The notes under the pieces are model-generated. The model saw nothing but the letters and a program-made list of their open reading frames with translations, was not told the origin of the DNA and ran no database searches. Position numbers and translations under genes: made by a program. From Ancylomarina longa (GTDB taxonomy: Bacteria; Bacteroidota; Bacteroidia; Bacteroidales; Marinifilaceae), in assembly GCF_003996985.1 (NCBI RefSeq), contig NZ_RJJX01000001.1, positions 248,001 to 312,000 on the forward strand: DNA of 64,000 nucleotides. The letters run 5' to 3'. Numbering within the stretch: position 1 is the first letter of the stretch; each line of letters begins with the position of its first letter. Positions 52,025 to 60,380 of the stretch are shown here, in pieces.

Positions 52025-52621
52025 TTATTGTAAAAAGGCGTTCATCAATTGGTAAATAGGGCGACTGGGGGAACGTATTCGAGGGAGTTCGCCAACAATA
52101 TGCATTCGTCCATGTTTGCATTTTGGGCATTTCCCAATATCAAAGCCTGTGAGCCGTTTGATATGCTCAAGCTTTGTTTCCTTTTTATTTTTGCCCGATA
52201 ACTCCTTCTCTACAGCAGATTCTTCAGGAATAAATTGAAGTTCCAGGTTTCGTTTTGTGGTTGCATTATAAATGCCATATCGTCGTATTTTAACGAAGCC
52301 TTTGGGTAGAATGTGCTGACAAAAACGATTCAAAAATTCTACACCTGATAATCGGACTGGTTTTTTCTGAGCCTTATTGCGATAATCTTTGGCAATGAAA
52401 CATACATGTGTATCGCTTATTTCAAGAAGACGATCATTGCTGATAGCCACTCGGTGTGTGTACTGTCCCAAGTATTTAATTACATGTTCGGCATCAGCCA
52501 TTGACGGTTCACAATGTACCACCCACGGTTTATTATACGCTGTTTGAATAGCAGAATCGAAACCGCTGAGATGCCCTATTTTTCGCAATGCACGCTTGAT
52601 GCTATCCAGGAATTTACCTTT
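52025..52621 (-). pseudogene. IS91 family transposase, C-terminal fragment
   Basis: The translated segment matches the C-terminal part of IS91-type rolling-circle transposases: FLDSIKRALRKIGHLSGF at its start, then KPWVVHCEPSMADAEHVIKYLGQYTHRVAISNDRLL, and a zinc-ribbon-like end with CPKCKHGRM. The N-terminal half with the zinc finger and the HUH motif is missing. It is joined almost directly to a recombinase N-terminal fragment, so an internal deletion has removed the middle of the element. Confidence 0.88.
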
Positions 52622-52632
52622 GAATGTATCGC

Positions 52633-52995
52633 TCAGTTAATGTATCGGATACAAGTATTTTTTATTTTTCCCGATCTATTTCCATTCTCCTTGAGTTCCT
52701 TTCTGTTCAAAATGACAGGAAGTTTTGTTTCTCGTTTTAGGGATGGCAAAGCGATGGCTTTTTTATTCATTCCCAATAAGCGATAATAATACCGAAGTCC
52801 ATAAACCATGTGCTTAAAACTACTGCGCGATGGTGATTTGGGATCTCTGGCAAGAGCCACAAGATATTCGTTGATTTCATCCTCGCTGATCTGTTCAGGC
52901 AGGCGATTAAAGTGAAGAACAAACAAGGCAATCCGCCTGATGTAGTTGTTTAAAGTACTTTGACTTTTTCCAGAAAGCTCGATAGAGCGTTTCAT
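52633..52995 (-). pseudogene. IS91-associated tyrosine recombinase, N-terminal fragment
   Basis: This 120-residue ORF holds a SAM-like core-binding domain: SGKSQSTLNNYIRRIALFVLHF, then SEDEINEYLVAL, and YRLLGMNKKAIALPSLKRE, ending PVILNRKELKE before the frame leaves the family. This recombinase normally lies just upstream of the IS91 transposase in Bacteroidota. Its catalytic domain is deleted. A 9-bp direct repeat, AATGTATCG, at 52623-52631 and 52639-52647 marks the deletion joint. It is of a different subfamily from the fragment at 47997. Confidence 0.85.
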
Positions 52996-53158
52996 TCTAC
53001 AAAAGAGTTCATTAAATTTAGGAATGATAAGACAAGCGCGTTCAATCAGATTCTTACTTTTCTTTCATCACAATAATTTTTAATTAAACATTTACTAAAA
53101 GTAGCCAGAGTTTTGTGCTTTAGCTACCTTTAGGTTTCGTTCAACAATAAATCATATT

Positions 53159-54505
53159 TCAGTTACCCATTTGTTGAACAGCACTCATGGCTGCTAATAC
53201 AATAGGATAATTACCGGGACCAGCTGTAAGCATAGGTTGTGTACCATATTGCATAATAGCTAACTCAGGAGCAGTCATATTTTTCTGAATTGCTAATCCC
53301 AATATATTAATCATTTCCCCTGTCGTTGAGCCGCCAATTATTTGTGCTCCTAAAAGAACTCCTGCACCTTTTGAGAAAATTAATTTAATAATTTGAGGAG
53401 AAGTATTTGGCAATAAGGCAGGGTGATGATCAACACCTGTATTTCTACCAATAATAAACCTAAAGCCTTCAGCCTTAGCTTGCTTTTCAGTTAGTCCTGC
53501 TGCACCTAAAGATATCTCATTAAGAGTTGTTGAAAAAATCGCTATACTACCTTTAGTTTGCCTAATAACCCTCAAGTCATACAAATTCATTCCGGCAATA
53601 CGAGCTTCAGAAGCACCTGTAGATGCAAGCATTAACTTCGACTGTTTTCGGGTAAAAAAATCTCTGTGTTCGACACAATCACCTACGGCATAAATATCAT
53701 CTATACTAGTTCTAAGATATTCATCTGTAACTATTCCCCCATAAATACCAATTTCAAGTCCGCATTTTTTTGCCAAACTAATATTTGGTCTATAACCAAT
53801 GGATAAAATAATCCGATCGGCCTTAATTACCTCTCCAGTTTTAAGTTTCACACCTGAAACTTTGCCATTTTCTCCGATTATCTTGTCCACCATAGTATTT
53901 GTACGAACATCAACGCCATGTTTTAATAGTACTTCCAGAGCAGGAGTTATCATATCCTTATCAAAAGCCAATGGTAAAATCGAATCCATTGATTCTATCA
54001 AGCTTACATTATCACATATCTTAGACAATTCATCGCTCATCTCAACACCTATAAATCCAGCACCTACAACAACAATATTTTGCCCACTTCTCAGTATAGG
54101 ATTAATAGATTTAATATATTCTAAGTCTTTTCTTATTGCTACAACTCCTTCCAAATCATTTCCTTCGATTGGGGGAATAAAAGGCTGTGAGCCAGTAGCT
54201 ATTATTAATTTCTCATAAGTTATATCTTCACTGTTTTTTAAGGTTAATAATTTCTCATCACTTTTAATAGATATTACCTCATCGATAAGGAAATCAACAC
54301 CCATTTTCTTTGCAGGTTCTATACTTTTAATATTATCCTCAATATTATTAAGAGTACCAAATGTATAAGGTATTCCACATGGGATAAGAGATTCAGCCTC
54401 TTTTCTTATCACCAATACCGATTTATCTTCATGGATCTTTTTAGCTGCTATAGCAGCAGTACCACCTGCTGGATTACCCCCTATTATTACTATTTCGTAA
54501 TTCAT
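53159..54505 (-). CDS. Pyridine nucleotide-disulfide oxidoreductase, CoA-disulfide reductase/NADH oxidase type
   Basis: This 448-residue flavoprotein has the FAD motif IVIIGGNPAGGTAAIAA, a single redox Cys in SLIPCGIPYTFG (C43), the NAD motif VVVGAGFIGVEMSDEL and the second FAD motif DIYAVGDCVE. The C-terminal dimerisation domain is present. One Cys instead of a CxxxxC pair places it with CoA-disulfide reductases, NADH oxidases and NADH-dependent persulfide reductases; a rhodanese domain is absent. It ends the minus-strand cluster with the MFS and NifX-like genes, which suggests thiol, persulfide or metal-linked redox work. Confidence 0.85.
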   Translation of the reverse strand: MNYEIVIIGGNPAGGTAAIAAKKIHEDKSVLVIRKEAESLIPCGIPYTFGTLNNIEDNIKSIEPAKKMGVDFLIDEVISIKSDEKLLTLKNSEDITYEKLIIATGSQPFIPPIEGNDLEGVVAIRKDLEYIKSINPILRSGQNIVVVGAGFIGVEMSDELSKICDNVSLIESMDSILPLAFDKDMITPALEVLLKHGVDVRTNTMVDKIIGENGKVSGVKLKTGEVIKADRIILSIGYRPNISLAKKCGLEIGIYGGIVTDEYLRTSIDDIYAVGDCVEHRDFFTRKQSKLMLASTGASEARIAGMNLYDLRVIRQTKGSIAIFSTTLNEISLGAAGLTEKQAKAEGFRFIIGRNTGVDHHPALLPNTSPQIIKLIFSKGAGVLLGAQIIGGSTTGEMINILGLAIQKNMTAPELAIMQYGTQPMLTAGPGNYPIVLAAMSAVQQMGN

Positions 54506-54592
54506 TATTAAAATTTTATTATTAATTATTACTATTTATGATTTAAATACGATTTATAGCATGATATCAGAATTTTAACACATTTATGATTT

Positions 54593-55813
54593 CTACCTAC
54601 TACACTTTATTTTTAAAATAAAGTAAAGTGAAAAAGAAATAATGAGCATAAAAAAAATGAAAAATGCAGCATACCCAAGTTTACTAATAATACCTCCGGC
54701 TATCAGAGGAAAAATTGATGGAATTATATTTCCAGCACCAGCAAATCCTGCATAAAGAGCACGATTTTCGTTCCCTGAAATTTCAAGCAACAAACCATTC
54801 ATGGTAATGGTAAATAGAGAAATTACAATACCTCCTAAAATAAATATATATTTTAATGTATCTACATTATTAATCAGCAGGATTAACAATGCCAACAGTA
54901 TCGATAAAAATACATTACTATATAATATTGTATTATACTTAACTTTTTTATTGACTAGCCATATCATAAAGCTAACTATAACCACTCCAATTACTTTAAA
55001 CAATAAAAATTCACCAGTATCTGAACCCTGTGTATTGAATGTTTCTTTTGCATAAAGCATTACAAATGGAATAAAAGATATAACAATACCTTGTGTGTTT
55101 ATAAAGCCCAAAAAATAAACAAGTTTTTTATTCACCTTTATTTCATTCAGCATACTGCCTATAAAATTATTAAAACCTGAAATTTTTATCCCTGAAGGTT
55201 CTGTTTCTTTTATTTTCCAAAATCCCAATGAAGCAATAAATAATGCAGTTGCTCCAATTAAAAACATAATTGAATAATTTGTAGGATAATCAAATGATGA
55301 CAACATTTTTTTTGCTAGAAACGCTGTAGACAGTACAATTACTCCTCCTATTATTTGCTTTAAAGCAAAGAAAGATTTTCTTTTATTTTGATTAATGGTT
55401 TTTCCAAATATATCAACATAACTTATGTTAGCAAATGCTCCACTCAGAGAAAATAGAGAAATAAAAACGAATACGAACCAAAAAATATAAATTGAATGAC
55501 GTGAGGAAAACCAATATAGGACAATGGTTAAAGCAATCAATGACAACACTCTTAAGTTGATTCCATACAATAAATAATTCTTCTTATATTTGCTATTATT
55601 TACAAGAGGAGCAAAAAACAATTGTGTAAAACTAGATCCTCCCATCATAATTGCTGTTATTATTCCTATGTGCATGGCACTACCACCACTTTCAACAACC
55701 ATTGCTGGAATAACTGTATCTACGTCCATGAAGTTTTGAGCGAAAGCCAAAAAACCAGCATGCCATAAAAAAGCTTTAAAATTATGTCTGGATATATTGT
55801 CAAATAATGTCAT
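54593..55813 (-). CDS. MFS transporter
   Basis: This 406-residue protein has about 12 hydrophobic helices, for example FLAFAQNFMDVDTVIPAMVVESGGSAMHIGIITAIMMGG near the N-terminus and GFAGAGNIIPSIFPLIAGGIISKLGYAAFFIFFML near the end. The fold and length fit the major facilitator superfamily. The substrate is not evident. It lies 87 bp upstream of the flavoprotein gene and downstream of the NifX-like genes on the same strand. Confidence 0.82.
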   Translation of the reverse strand: MTLFDNISRHNFKAFLWHAGFLAFAQNFMDVDTVIPAMVVESGGSAMHIGIITAIMMGGSSFTQLFFAPLVNNSKYKKNYLLYGINLRVLSLIALTIVLYWFSSRHSIYIFWFVFVFISLFSLSGAFANISYVDIFGKTINQNKRKSFFALKQIIGGVIVLSTAFLAKKMLSSFDYPTNYSIMFLIGATALFIASLGFWKIKETEPSGIKISGFNNFIGSMLNEIKVNKKLVYFLGFINTQGIVISFIPFVMLYAKETFNTQGSDTGEFLLFKVIGVVIVSFMIWLVNKKVKYNTILYSNVFLSILLALLILLINNVDTLKYIFILGGIVISLFTITMNGLLLEISGNENRALYAGFAGAGNIIPSIFPLIAGGIISKLGYAAFFIFFMLIISFSLYFILKIKCSR

Positions 55814-55899
55814 TCTGTAATTTCCTATATAAATCTTAACATTTATTCATAAAATATTCAAATATGATTAAAGTTCCTAAACCCTATTCCAAGTTTTTC

Positions 55900-56337
55900 C
55901 TATTTTTTGATAATAGTTTTAAGTATACCTTTTTTCATAAGAAATAATTTATAGTCTGAAGACTTGTTTATCAGTTCATCCTCAATCCAATTAATATGTC
56001 TTTTTAAGATTTCAATTGCCTCTATTGGCTCTTCCACACTCACAATTACAGGAATAAAATGACTATTAATCACTTTAATATTCTGTCCAAATTGTCTTGA
56101 CACAAACACCTTAACCCCTTCATCTTTTAACAAATGAATAATTGCTTTTCCTTTTTGTTGTGAGCCATGCTTTTTTTCTTCTTTAAAGATTCTATATGGA
56201 TTTTCAACCTCATCAACAAAGCTAATTTCCTTACCATTCAATGCATAAATAATAAATTTGTCGGCGTCACCAAAATGCTTTTGTTCAAACAAGTTTGAAT
56301 GATTTACCGCAAATGCAAATTTTAAAATTTCATTCAT
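55900..56337 (-). CDS. NifX/NifB-domain (FeMo-cofactor-like) protein
   Basis: This 145-residue protein resembles the dinitrogenase iron-molybdenum cofactor domain. It opens ILKFAFAVNHSNLFEQKHFGDADKFIIYAL, has VENPYRIFKEEKKHGSQQKGKAIIHLLKDEGVKVFVSRQFGQN, and ends with a short basic tail. Such small proteins bind metal-sulfur cofactors and occur widely outside nitrogen fixation. No nif genes are seen in this window. It is co-directional with the DUF59 and second NifX-like genes. Confidence 0.8.
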   Translation of the reverse strand: MNEILKFAFAVNHSNLFEQKHFGDADKFIIYALNGKEISFVDEVENPYRIFKEEKKHGSQQKGKAIIHLLKDEGVKVFVSRQFGQNIKVINSHFIPVIVSVEEPIEAIEILKRHINWIEDELINKSSDYKLFLMKKGILKTIIKK

Positions 56338-56597
56338 TTTCTATTAATTAAGTACTCTGAAATACGTCTCAGAATTATTATCTTAGTGTATCAGGAATTT
56401 AATTAGAATAGATTCTACATTAAACCTGTATATTTTATTAATTACCTAAATTATCTGTTTTCAATGTTTACTCTATTATCATTTCGATCAAAAAGGTGTT
56501 CTATTTCTAGTTGCTTTTTCTAAACACGAGCTATTAAGCTTCCCCAAGCCTTATGCTCTGCTTAACAAAAATCCACAAATATAAAGTTTGAAAAACA
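56338..56597. other. Spacer in the NifX/DUF59 cluster
   Basis: This 260-bp AT-rich spacer separates two co-directional genes. I saw no ORF, no clear terminator and no copy of the operator found upstream of the cluster, so whether the cluster is one operon is open. Confidence 0.35.
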
Positions 56598-56885
56598 TCA
56601 TCCCTTCCAAGCCTTAGACTCCATTTGCAAAAACAACTCACGTTCCAAATCATCCATAACTCTCGTTTCATACTCAAATTCTAAATCTAATTTTCTAACT
56701 ACAATAGAAATTGAAGCAATCAATTGATCAGCGATTGGAATATTAGGGAATGGAAAAGCAAATACAACATTCACCTTTTTTCCTTCTAATTCAATATCCT
56801 TAACAATCCCAAGTTTTATCAAAGAATAGCAAATAGCCGGGTGTTCTATTTCATTCAATATCTGTACAATTTCCTGGTGATTCAT
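56598..56885 (-). CDS. DUF59/MIP18 family protein (Fe-S assembly type)
   Basis: This 95-residue protein matches the DUF59 fold: HQEIVQILNEIEHPAICYSLIKLGIVKDIELEGKKVNVVFAFPFPNIPIADQLIASI. DUF59 proteins (SufT, PaaD, MIP18) help load iron-sulfur clusters or metals. The usual Cys in the loop is not obvious here. Its place among NifX-like genes supports a metal-cluster role. Confidence 0.8.
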   Translation of the reverse strand: MNHQEIVQILNEIEHPAICYSLIKLGIVKDIELEGKKVNVVFAFPFPNIPIADQLIASISIVVRKLDLEFEYETRVMDDLERELFLQMESKAWKG

Positions 56886-57087
56886 AATTATATATATTCG
56901 TTTTTAAATTTTCGAATTCGCATAAGTCCTCTAATTAATCAAACCTCTTTTCATCTAAGATATTCCTGCCGGTATACCATTAATATTGCCTAAGACAAAA
57001 CCAGATCTTGGGATCATATTTCCTGAGAGCACTGAAAATATTTCATAGACATTATCAATGTTTGTAATCTTAGGAACTGACAGCTAA

Positions 57088-57441
57088 TTATTCTCTTTCA
57101 CTTGTTATCTCTGAAATGATTGATTCATCAGAAATTAAAGTGCCTTCTAAGTATTTTTTAATTATTTCGTTTGAAGTAATCTTTCGAATACCTATAAACA
57201 AGTTAATTTTATGATTTCCGAATAGATTTACAATCCGTTTATCTATCTTAAATGTAACAACATCAGTTATTCCAATGCTTGCTATCCATTCCGGTAGTTG
57301 AATAATATCCTTCAATTGTGGAAAATCAATCCTACTGCTTTTTACATATGCTTTATCAATTTCGAATATCTCGAAGTAGCTACATTGTCCAAAAAACTCA
57401 CTAAGTTTACCTTCTGCAATTGGGATAGCTAATCTTTTCAT
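57088..57441 (-). CDS. Second NifX/NifB-domain protein
   Basis: This 117-residue protein begins RLAIPIAEGKLSEFFGQCSYFEIFEID, the usual start of NifX/NifB-type domains, and contains a conserved-looking GITDVVTFKIDKRIVNLF. Sequence similarity to the other NifX-like protein is low. It is the first gene of the minus-strand cluster and starts only a few bases after the predicted transcription start, behind a palindromic operator that it shares with the divergent Crp/Fnr gene. Confidence 0.75.
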   Translation of the reverse strand: MKRLAIPIAEGKLSEFFGQCSYFEIFEIDKAYVKSSRIDFPQLKDIIQLPEWIASIGITDVVTFKIDKRIVNLFGNHKINLFIGIRKITSNEIIKKYLEGTLISDESIISEITSERE

Positions 57442-57449
57442 TATTTTTT

Positions 57450-57483
57450 TTACAAAATTATTTAAGATAAATTTTGTAACAAC
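57450..57483 (-). promoter_or_regulatory. Promoter and palindromic operator of the NifX cluster
   Basis: On the minus strand TTG (57483-57481 region) and TAATTTTG (57460-57453) are about 19 bp apart and fit the Bacteroidota -33/-7 consensus. Overlapping them is a perfect inverted repeat, TTACAAAATT (57450-57459) and AATTTTGTAA (57470-57479), with half-site starts 20 bp apart. A dimeric regulator, most simply the Crp/Fnr protein encoded next door, could bind here and repress. Confidence 0.6.
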
Positions 57484-57682
57484 AAAAAATAATTTAAGTA
57501 ATCGGTAGAATAAATTAATATATTATAGGAAATTACTTATCAAATATTAATTTTCGACTCTTAATGATTTGCAAACAAATGAAATAGAATATTTCTATTA
57601 GTTGCTGCAAAATCATTAATATTAACTTGACAAGTATATTCATAGCATTAACTTTTAACTAACAATTTAAATTCGAATAGTT

Positions 57683-58360
57683 TTGGCACTAAATGAAAAT
57701 ATTGAACACATTTCAGGATGCTTTCAAAATTTGAATAATGAGGATCTTAAATTCTTGAATGAAAAGAAAACTCAAATAAATTATTTAAAAGGAGAGACAA
57801 TATTTAAACAGGGAGCATTCGCCCCTCATGTATTATTTGTGAATAGTGGTTTAGTTCGAGTTTATCTTCAAACAGGGAAAGAAAAACAAATTAATATTCG
57901 CCTAGCCAAAAAAGGAGACTTCATGGCTTTTTCATCAATTTTCAATAAAAACACTTATCAATATTCGGCAATTTCACTTACTGATTCATCCATTTGTATG
58001 TTAGAAAAGGAAGCATTAAAAGAAATCATTCTAAAAAATCCTGATTTTTCCATGCAAATCACTTCAAAGAATTCCAAAAATGAAAATAGGTATTTGGAAA
58101 TAATTAAAAATGTTTCTTTTAAGCAAATGAGAGGCAAGCTTGCATCCTCTTTATTATACCTAACTTCTGATGAATTTAAAGCAGATAAGGTTTTTCAGTA
58201 TTTAACACGTCAGGATATAGCAGACTTTGCATCTATAACTGTTGAAAGTGCAGTTAAATTCCTAAAAGAATTTGAAAAAGAAAGCATCATAAGCTTAAAA
58301 GGGAAAGAAATATTTATTGAAAACAAACAAGCTTTAAATGATATCAATATGAAAGGATAA
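57683..58360 (+). CDS. Crp/Fnr family transcriptional regulator
   Basis: This 225-residue protein has an N-terminal cyclic-nucleotide-type beta-barrel (YLKGETIFKQGAFAPHVLFVNSGLVRVYL, then FMAFSSIF) and a C-terminal winged helix with LTRQDIADFASITVESAVKFLKEFEKESII. It lacks the N-terminal cysteines of Fnr, and the cAMP-binding Arg-Ser signature is not evident, so the signal is unknown. The start is a TTG because no ATG fits in frame. It faces the NifX cluster across a 241-bp spacer with a palindromic operator, typical of a local regulator. Confidence 0.85.
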   Translation: MALNENIEHISGCFQNLNNEDLKFLNEKKTQINYLKGETIFKQGAFAPHVLFVNSGLVRVYLQTGKEKQINIRLAKKGDFMAFSSIFNKNTYQYSAISLTDSSICMLEKEALKEIILKNPDFSMQITSKNSKNENRYLEIIKNVSFKQMRGKLASSLLYLTSDEFKADKVFQYLTRQDIADFASITVESAVKFLKEFEKESIISLKGKEIFIENKQALNDINMKG

Positions 58361-58622
58361 TATTTTTGGACATTTCGAATTTAGTGTTTCCTTTAAATAA
58401 TTGCAATTTTACACCCACCATTCTACAAACTAAATTGCAACAATCTAATTATATACCACTTAATTACCACAGCTAAGATTAAAAAATAAATATGCAATCA
58501 AATATTTCTTTAAAATTTAAAGAATTCAGCGATTCAAATCAAAAAAATATCAAAACTTTAAAAAAATTCGTTGTATAGGATAATATGCCAGCTTGATTAA
58601 AAAGTAAGGTTCCATCAAATTA
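58361..58622. other. Spacer between the Crp/Fnr gene and the IS256 relic
   Basis: This AT-rich sequence of about 260 bp has no ORF of note. The left end of the IS256 element should lie here or near 58600, but I saw no clear inverted repeat. Confidence 0.35.
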
Positions 58623-59244
58623 CTATTGGCAATTATCTGTTACGGTAATCAGCAGATCTTCAACCCTACGAGCTTTCAGATCTGTTAAGACACTCATCCA
58701 GTAGGCTGAAGATTCTTTTTACACAATCATAATCCCTGCGAAGCCTTATGGCAATGTAAATGGTTTTGTTGATTACCTTCGAGTTCTCCCTCAGCTTAAA
58801 AACAATACCATCCATCCTAACAATCAGACAAACTGGTTCTAGTAGGCGATTTTGACAGGCAACAATATCACCAATTACTTTATCGGTAATACGGGATATT
58901 GTGCTTGTGGAGAATTCAAACTTATAGACTACCCGAATTTGCCGTTCGATGTCTCCATTGCTCATCCCTTTGACATAGAGTGATACAATAACATTTTCTA
59001 TCCCTTCCACCATATTGCCACACTTGGGAACAATCATAGGGTTGAAAATAGCATCTCTATCGCGAGGTACAATGATTTCAGATTCTCCCAGACTTGTACG
59101 TACTTCCTTTGTACCATAGCCATTTCTGGAGTTATTTGTTATTGATTTTTCGTGCTTTTCGTAGCCCAAATGACCATCCAATTCTCCTTCTAGCATTTTC
59201 TCGATACCTCGTTTTTGCACCTGCTTTAAAAAGTCATCGGTCAA
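58623..59244 (-). pseudogene. IS256 family transposase, broken
   Basis: The minus-strand translation matches the N-terminal part of IS256 (mutator) transposases: FLKQVQKRGIEKMLEGELDGHLGYEKH, NSRNGY, IIVPRDRDAIFNPMIVPK, then DGIVFKLRENSKVINKTIYIAI with the first catalytic Asp. After about residue 168 a deletion and frame change join it to a later segment in another frame, WMSVLTDLKARRVEDLLITVTDN, and then a stop at 58623-58625. The second catalytic Asp region is cut and the C-terminal third is gone. It starts at a TTG and lacks the normal N-terminus, so it is an inactive relic. Confidence 0.9.
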
Positions 59245-59318
59245 TAAATCTTATTACCCGATGAAAAAAGACTGCCAATATTAAAATCAGCAGCCTTATC
59301 CTACATGGGTTAAATATC

Positions 59319-59696
59319 TTATTTCACCGCAATGGTTTCAATTTCAATCAGTGCTCCTAAAGGCAAATCTTTCACAGCAAAAGCAGCTCGTGCCGGACAA
59401 TCTTCCCTATAATACTCACCATATACCTCGTTCATTATAGCAAAATTTGAAATATCGCTAAGTAAACAAGTTGATTTTACTACATCTTTATAGCTGTAAC
59501 CAGCCTCTTCCAATATAAAGCCAATATTTTTCATGGCTTGCTGTGTTTGCTCCTTAATTCCACCTTCCACAAACTTACCAGTTGCAACATCAACAGGAAG
59601 TTGTCCTGATATGTATAATGTTCCGTTTGCTTCCACTGCCTGACTATATGGTCCAATTGCTTTTGGAGCTTTTTCTGAATTAATAATTCTTTTCAT
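59319..59696 (-). CDS. ridA: RidA family reactive imine deaminase
   Basis: This 125-residue protein is typical of RidA, which hydrolyses reactive enamines and imines formed by PLP enzymes. Motifs are KAPKAIGPYSQAVEANGTLYISGQLPVD at the N-terminus, and CPARAAFAVKDLPLGALIEIE near the end, which includes the Arg that binds the substrate carboxylate. It is transcribed away from the PabA-like gene. Confidence 0.94.
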   Translation of the reverse strand: MKRIINSEKAPKAIGPYSQAVEANGTLYISGQLPVDVATGKFVEGGIKEQTQQAMKNIGFILEEAGYSYKDVVKSTCLLSDISNFAIMNEVYGEYYREDCPARAAFAVKDLPLGALIEIETIAVK

Positions 59697-59764
59697 TTGT
59701 TAATAATTAGTATTTGTTGAAAATTGATTTATTTTGCGCTCTAAGTTAAAAGAAAAAAGCCTGA

Positions 59765-60331
59765 ATGAGAATAGCAATAATTGATAATTACGACTCCTTT
59801 ACCTACAATTTGGTTCATATCGTTGAGCAATACTGTGAGAAAGTATTTGTGATGCGAAATGATGAAATTGACTGGGAAAAAATTAATAAATCTGATAAAA
59901 TTATATTCTCCCCCGGACCAGGATTACCTGATGAGGTATTTGCTATGAAGAAAATTATGGATCGCTATGCCAAACAAAAACCAATTTTGGGAGTTTGCCT
60001 GGGAATGCAATTTATTGGCGAATATTTTGGAGCTCAACTCATCAACTTGAAAGATATTATTCATGGAATTCCTAAAAACACCAGAATACTTGCAATAGAT
60101 GATCCCTTATTTAAAACAATTCCTCAAACTTTTTTATCCGGAAGGTATCATTCCTGGGCACTTTCGGCAATACATTTTCCCGATTGTCTTCAAATCACTG
60201 CTGTGGATGAGACGGAAATTATTATGGCCATACGCCACAAACATTTGGATTTATGTGGTGTACAATTTCATCCTGAATCTATTATGACTCCATACGGTAA
60301 TAAAATACTGCAAAACTGGATTCTGGAATAA
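59765..60331 (+). CDS. pabA: Glutamine amidotransferase, aminodeoxychorismate synthase component II type
   Basis: This 188-residue class I amidotransferase has the Cys nucleophile in GVCLGMQFIGE, FSPGPGLPDE, and the His-Glu pair in GVQFHPESIMTP. It is a paralogue of the TrpG at 17437-18006 and lies away from the trp operon, so supply of ammonia for para-aminobenzoate (folate) is the likely role; a partner pabB/pabC is not in the window. Sequence alone does not fully separate TrpG from PabA. Confidence 0.8.
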   Translation: MRIAIIDNYDSFTYNLVHIVEQYCEKVFVMRNDEIDWEKINKSDKIIFSPGPGLPDEVFAMKKIMDRYAKQKPILGVCLGMQFIGEYFGAQLINLKDIIHGIPKNTRILAIDDPLFKTIPQTFLSGRYHSWALSAIHFPDCLQITAVDETEIIMAIRHKHLDLCGVQFHPESIMTPYGNKILQNWILE

Positions 60332-60380
60332 GAACTCTAACCGGCCAAAATAGGGAGGATAATCCTACAATTAAATTTAT

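Noticed and set aside
55900-57441. Nitrogen fixation locus
   Set aside because: NifX/NifB-type domains occur widely outside nitrogen fixation, and no nifH, nifD, nifK or nifB radical SAM gene is present.
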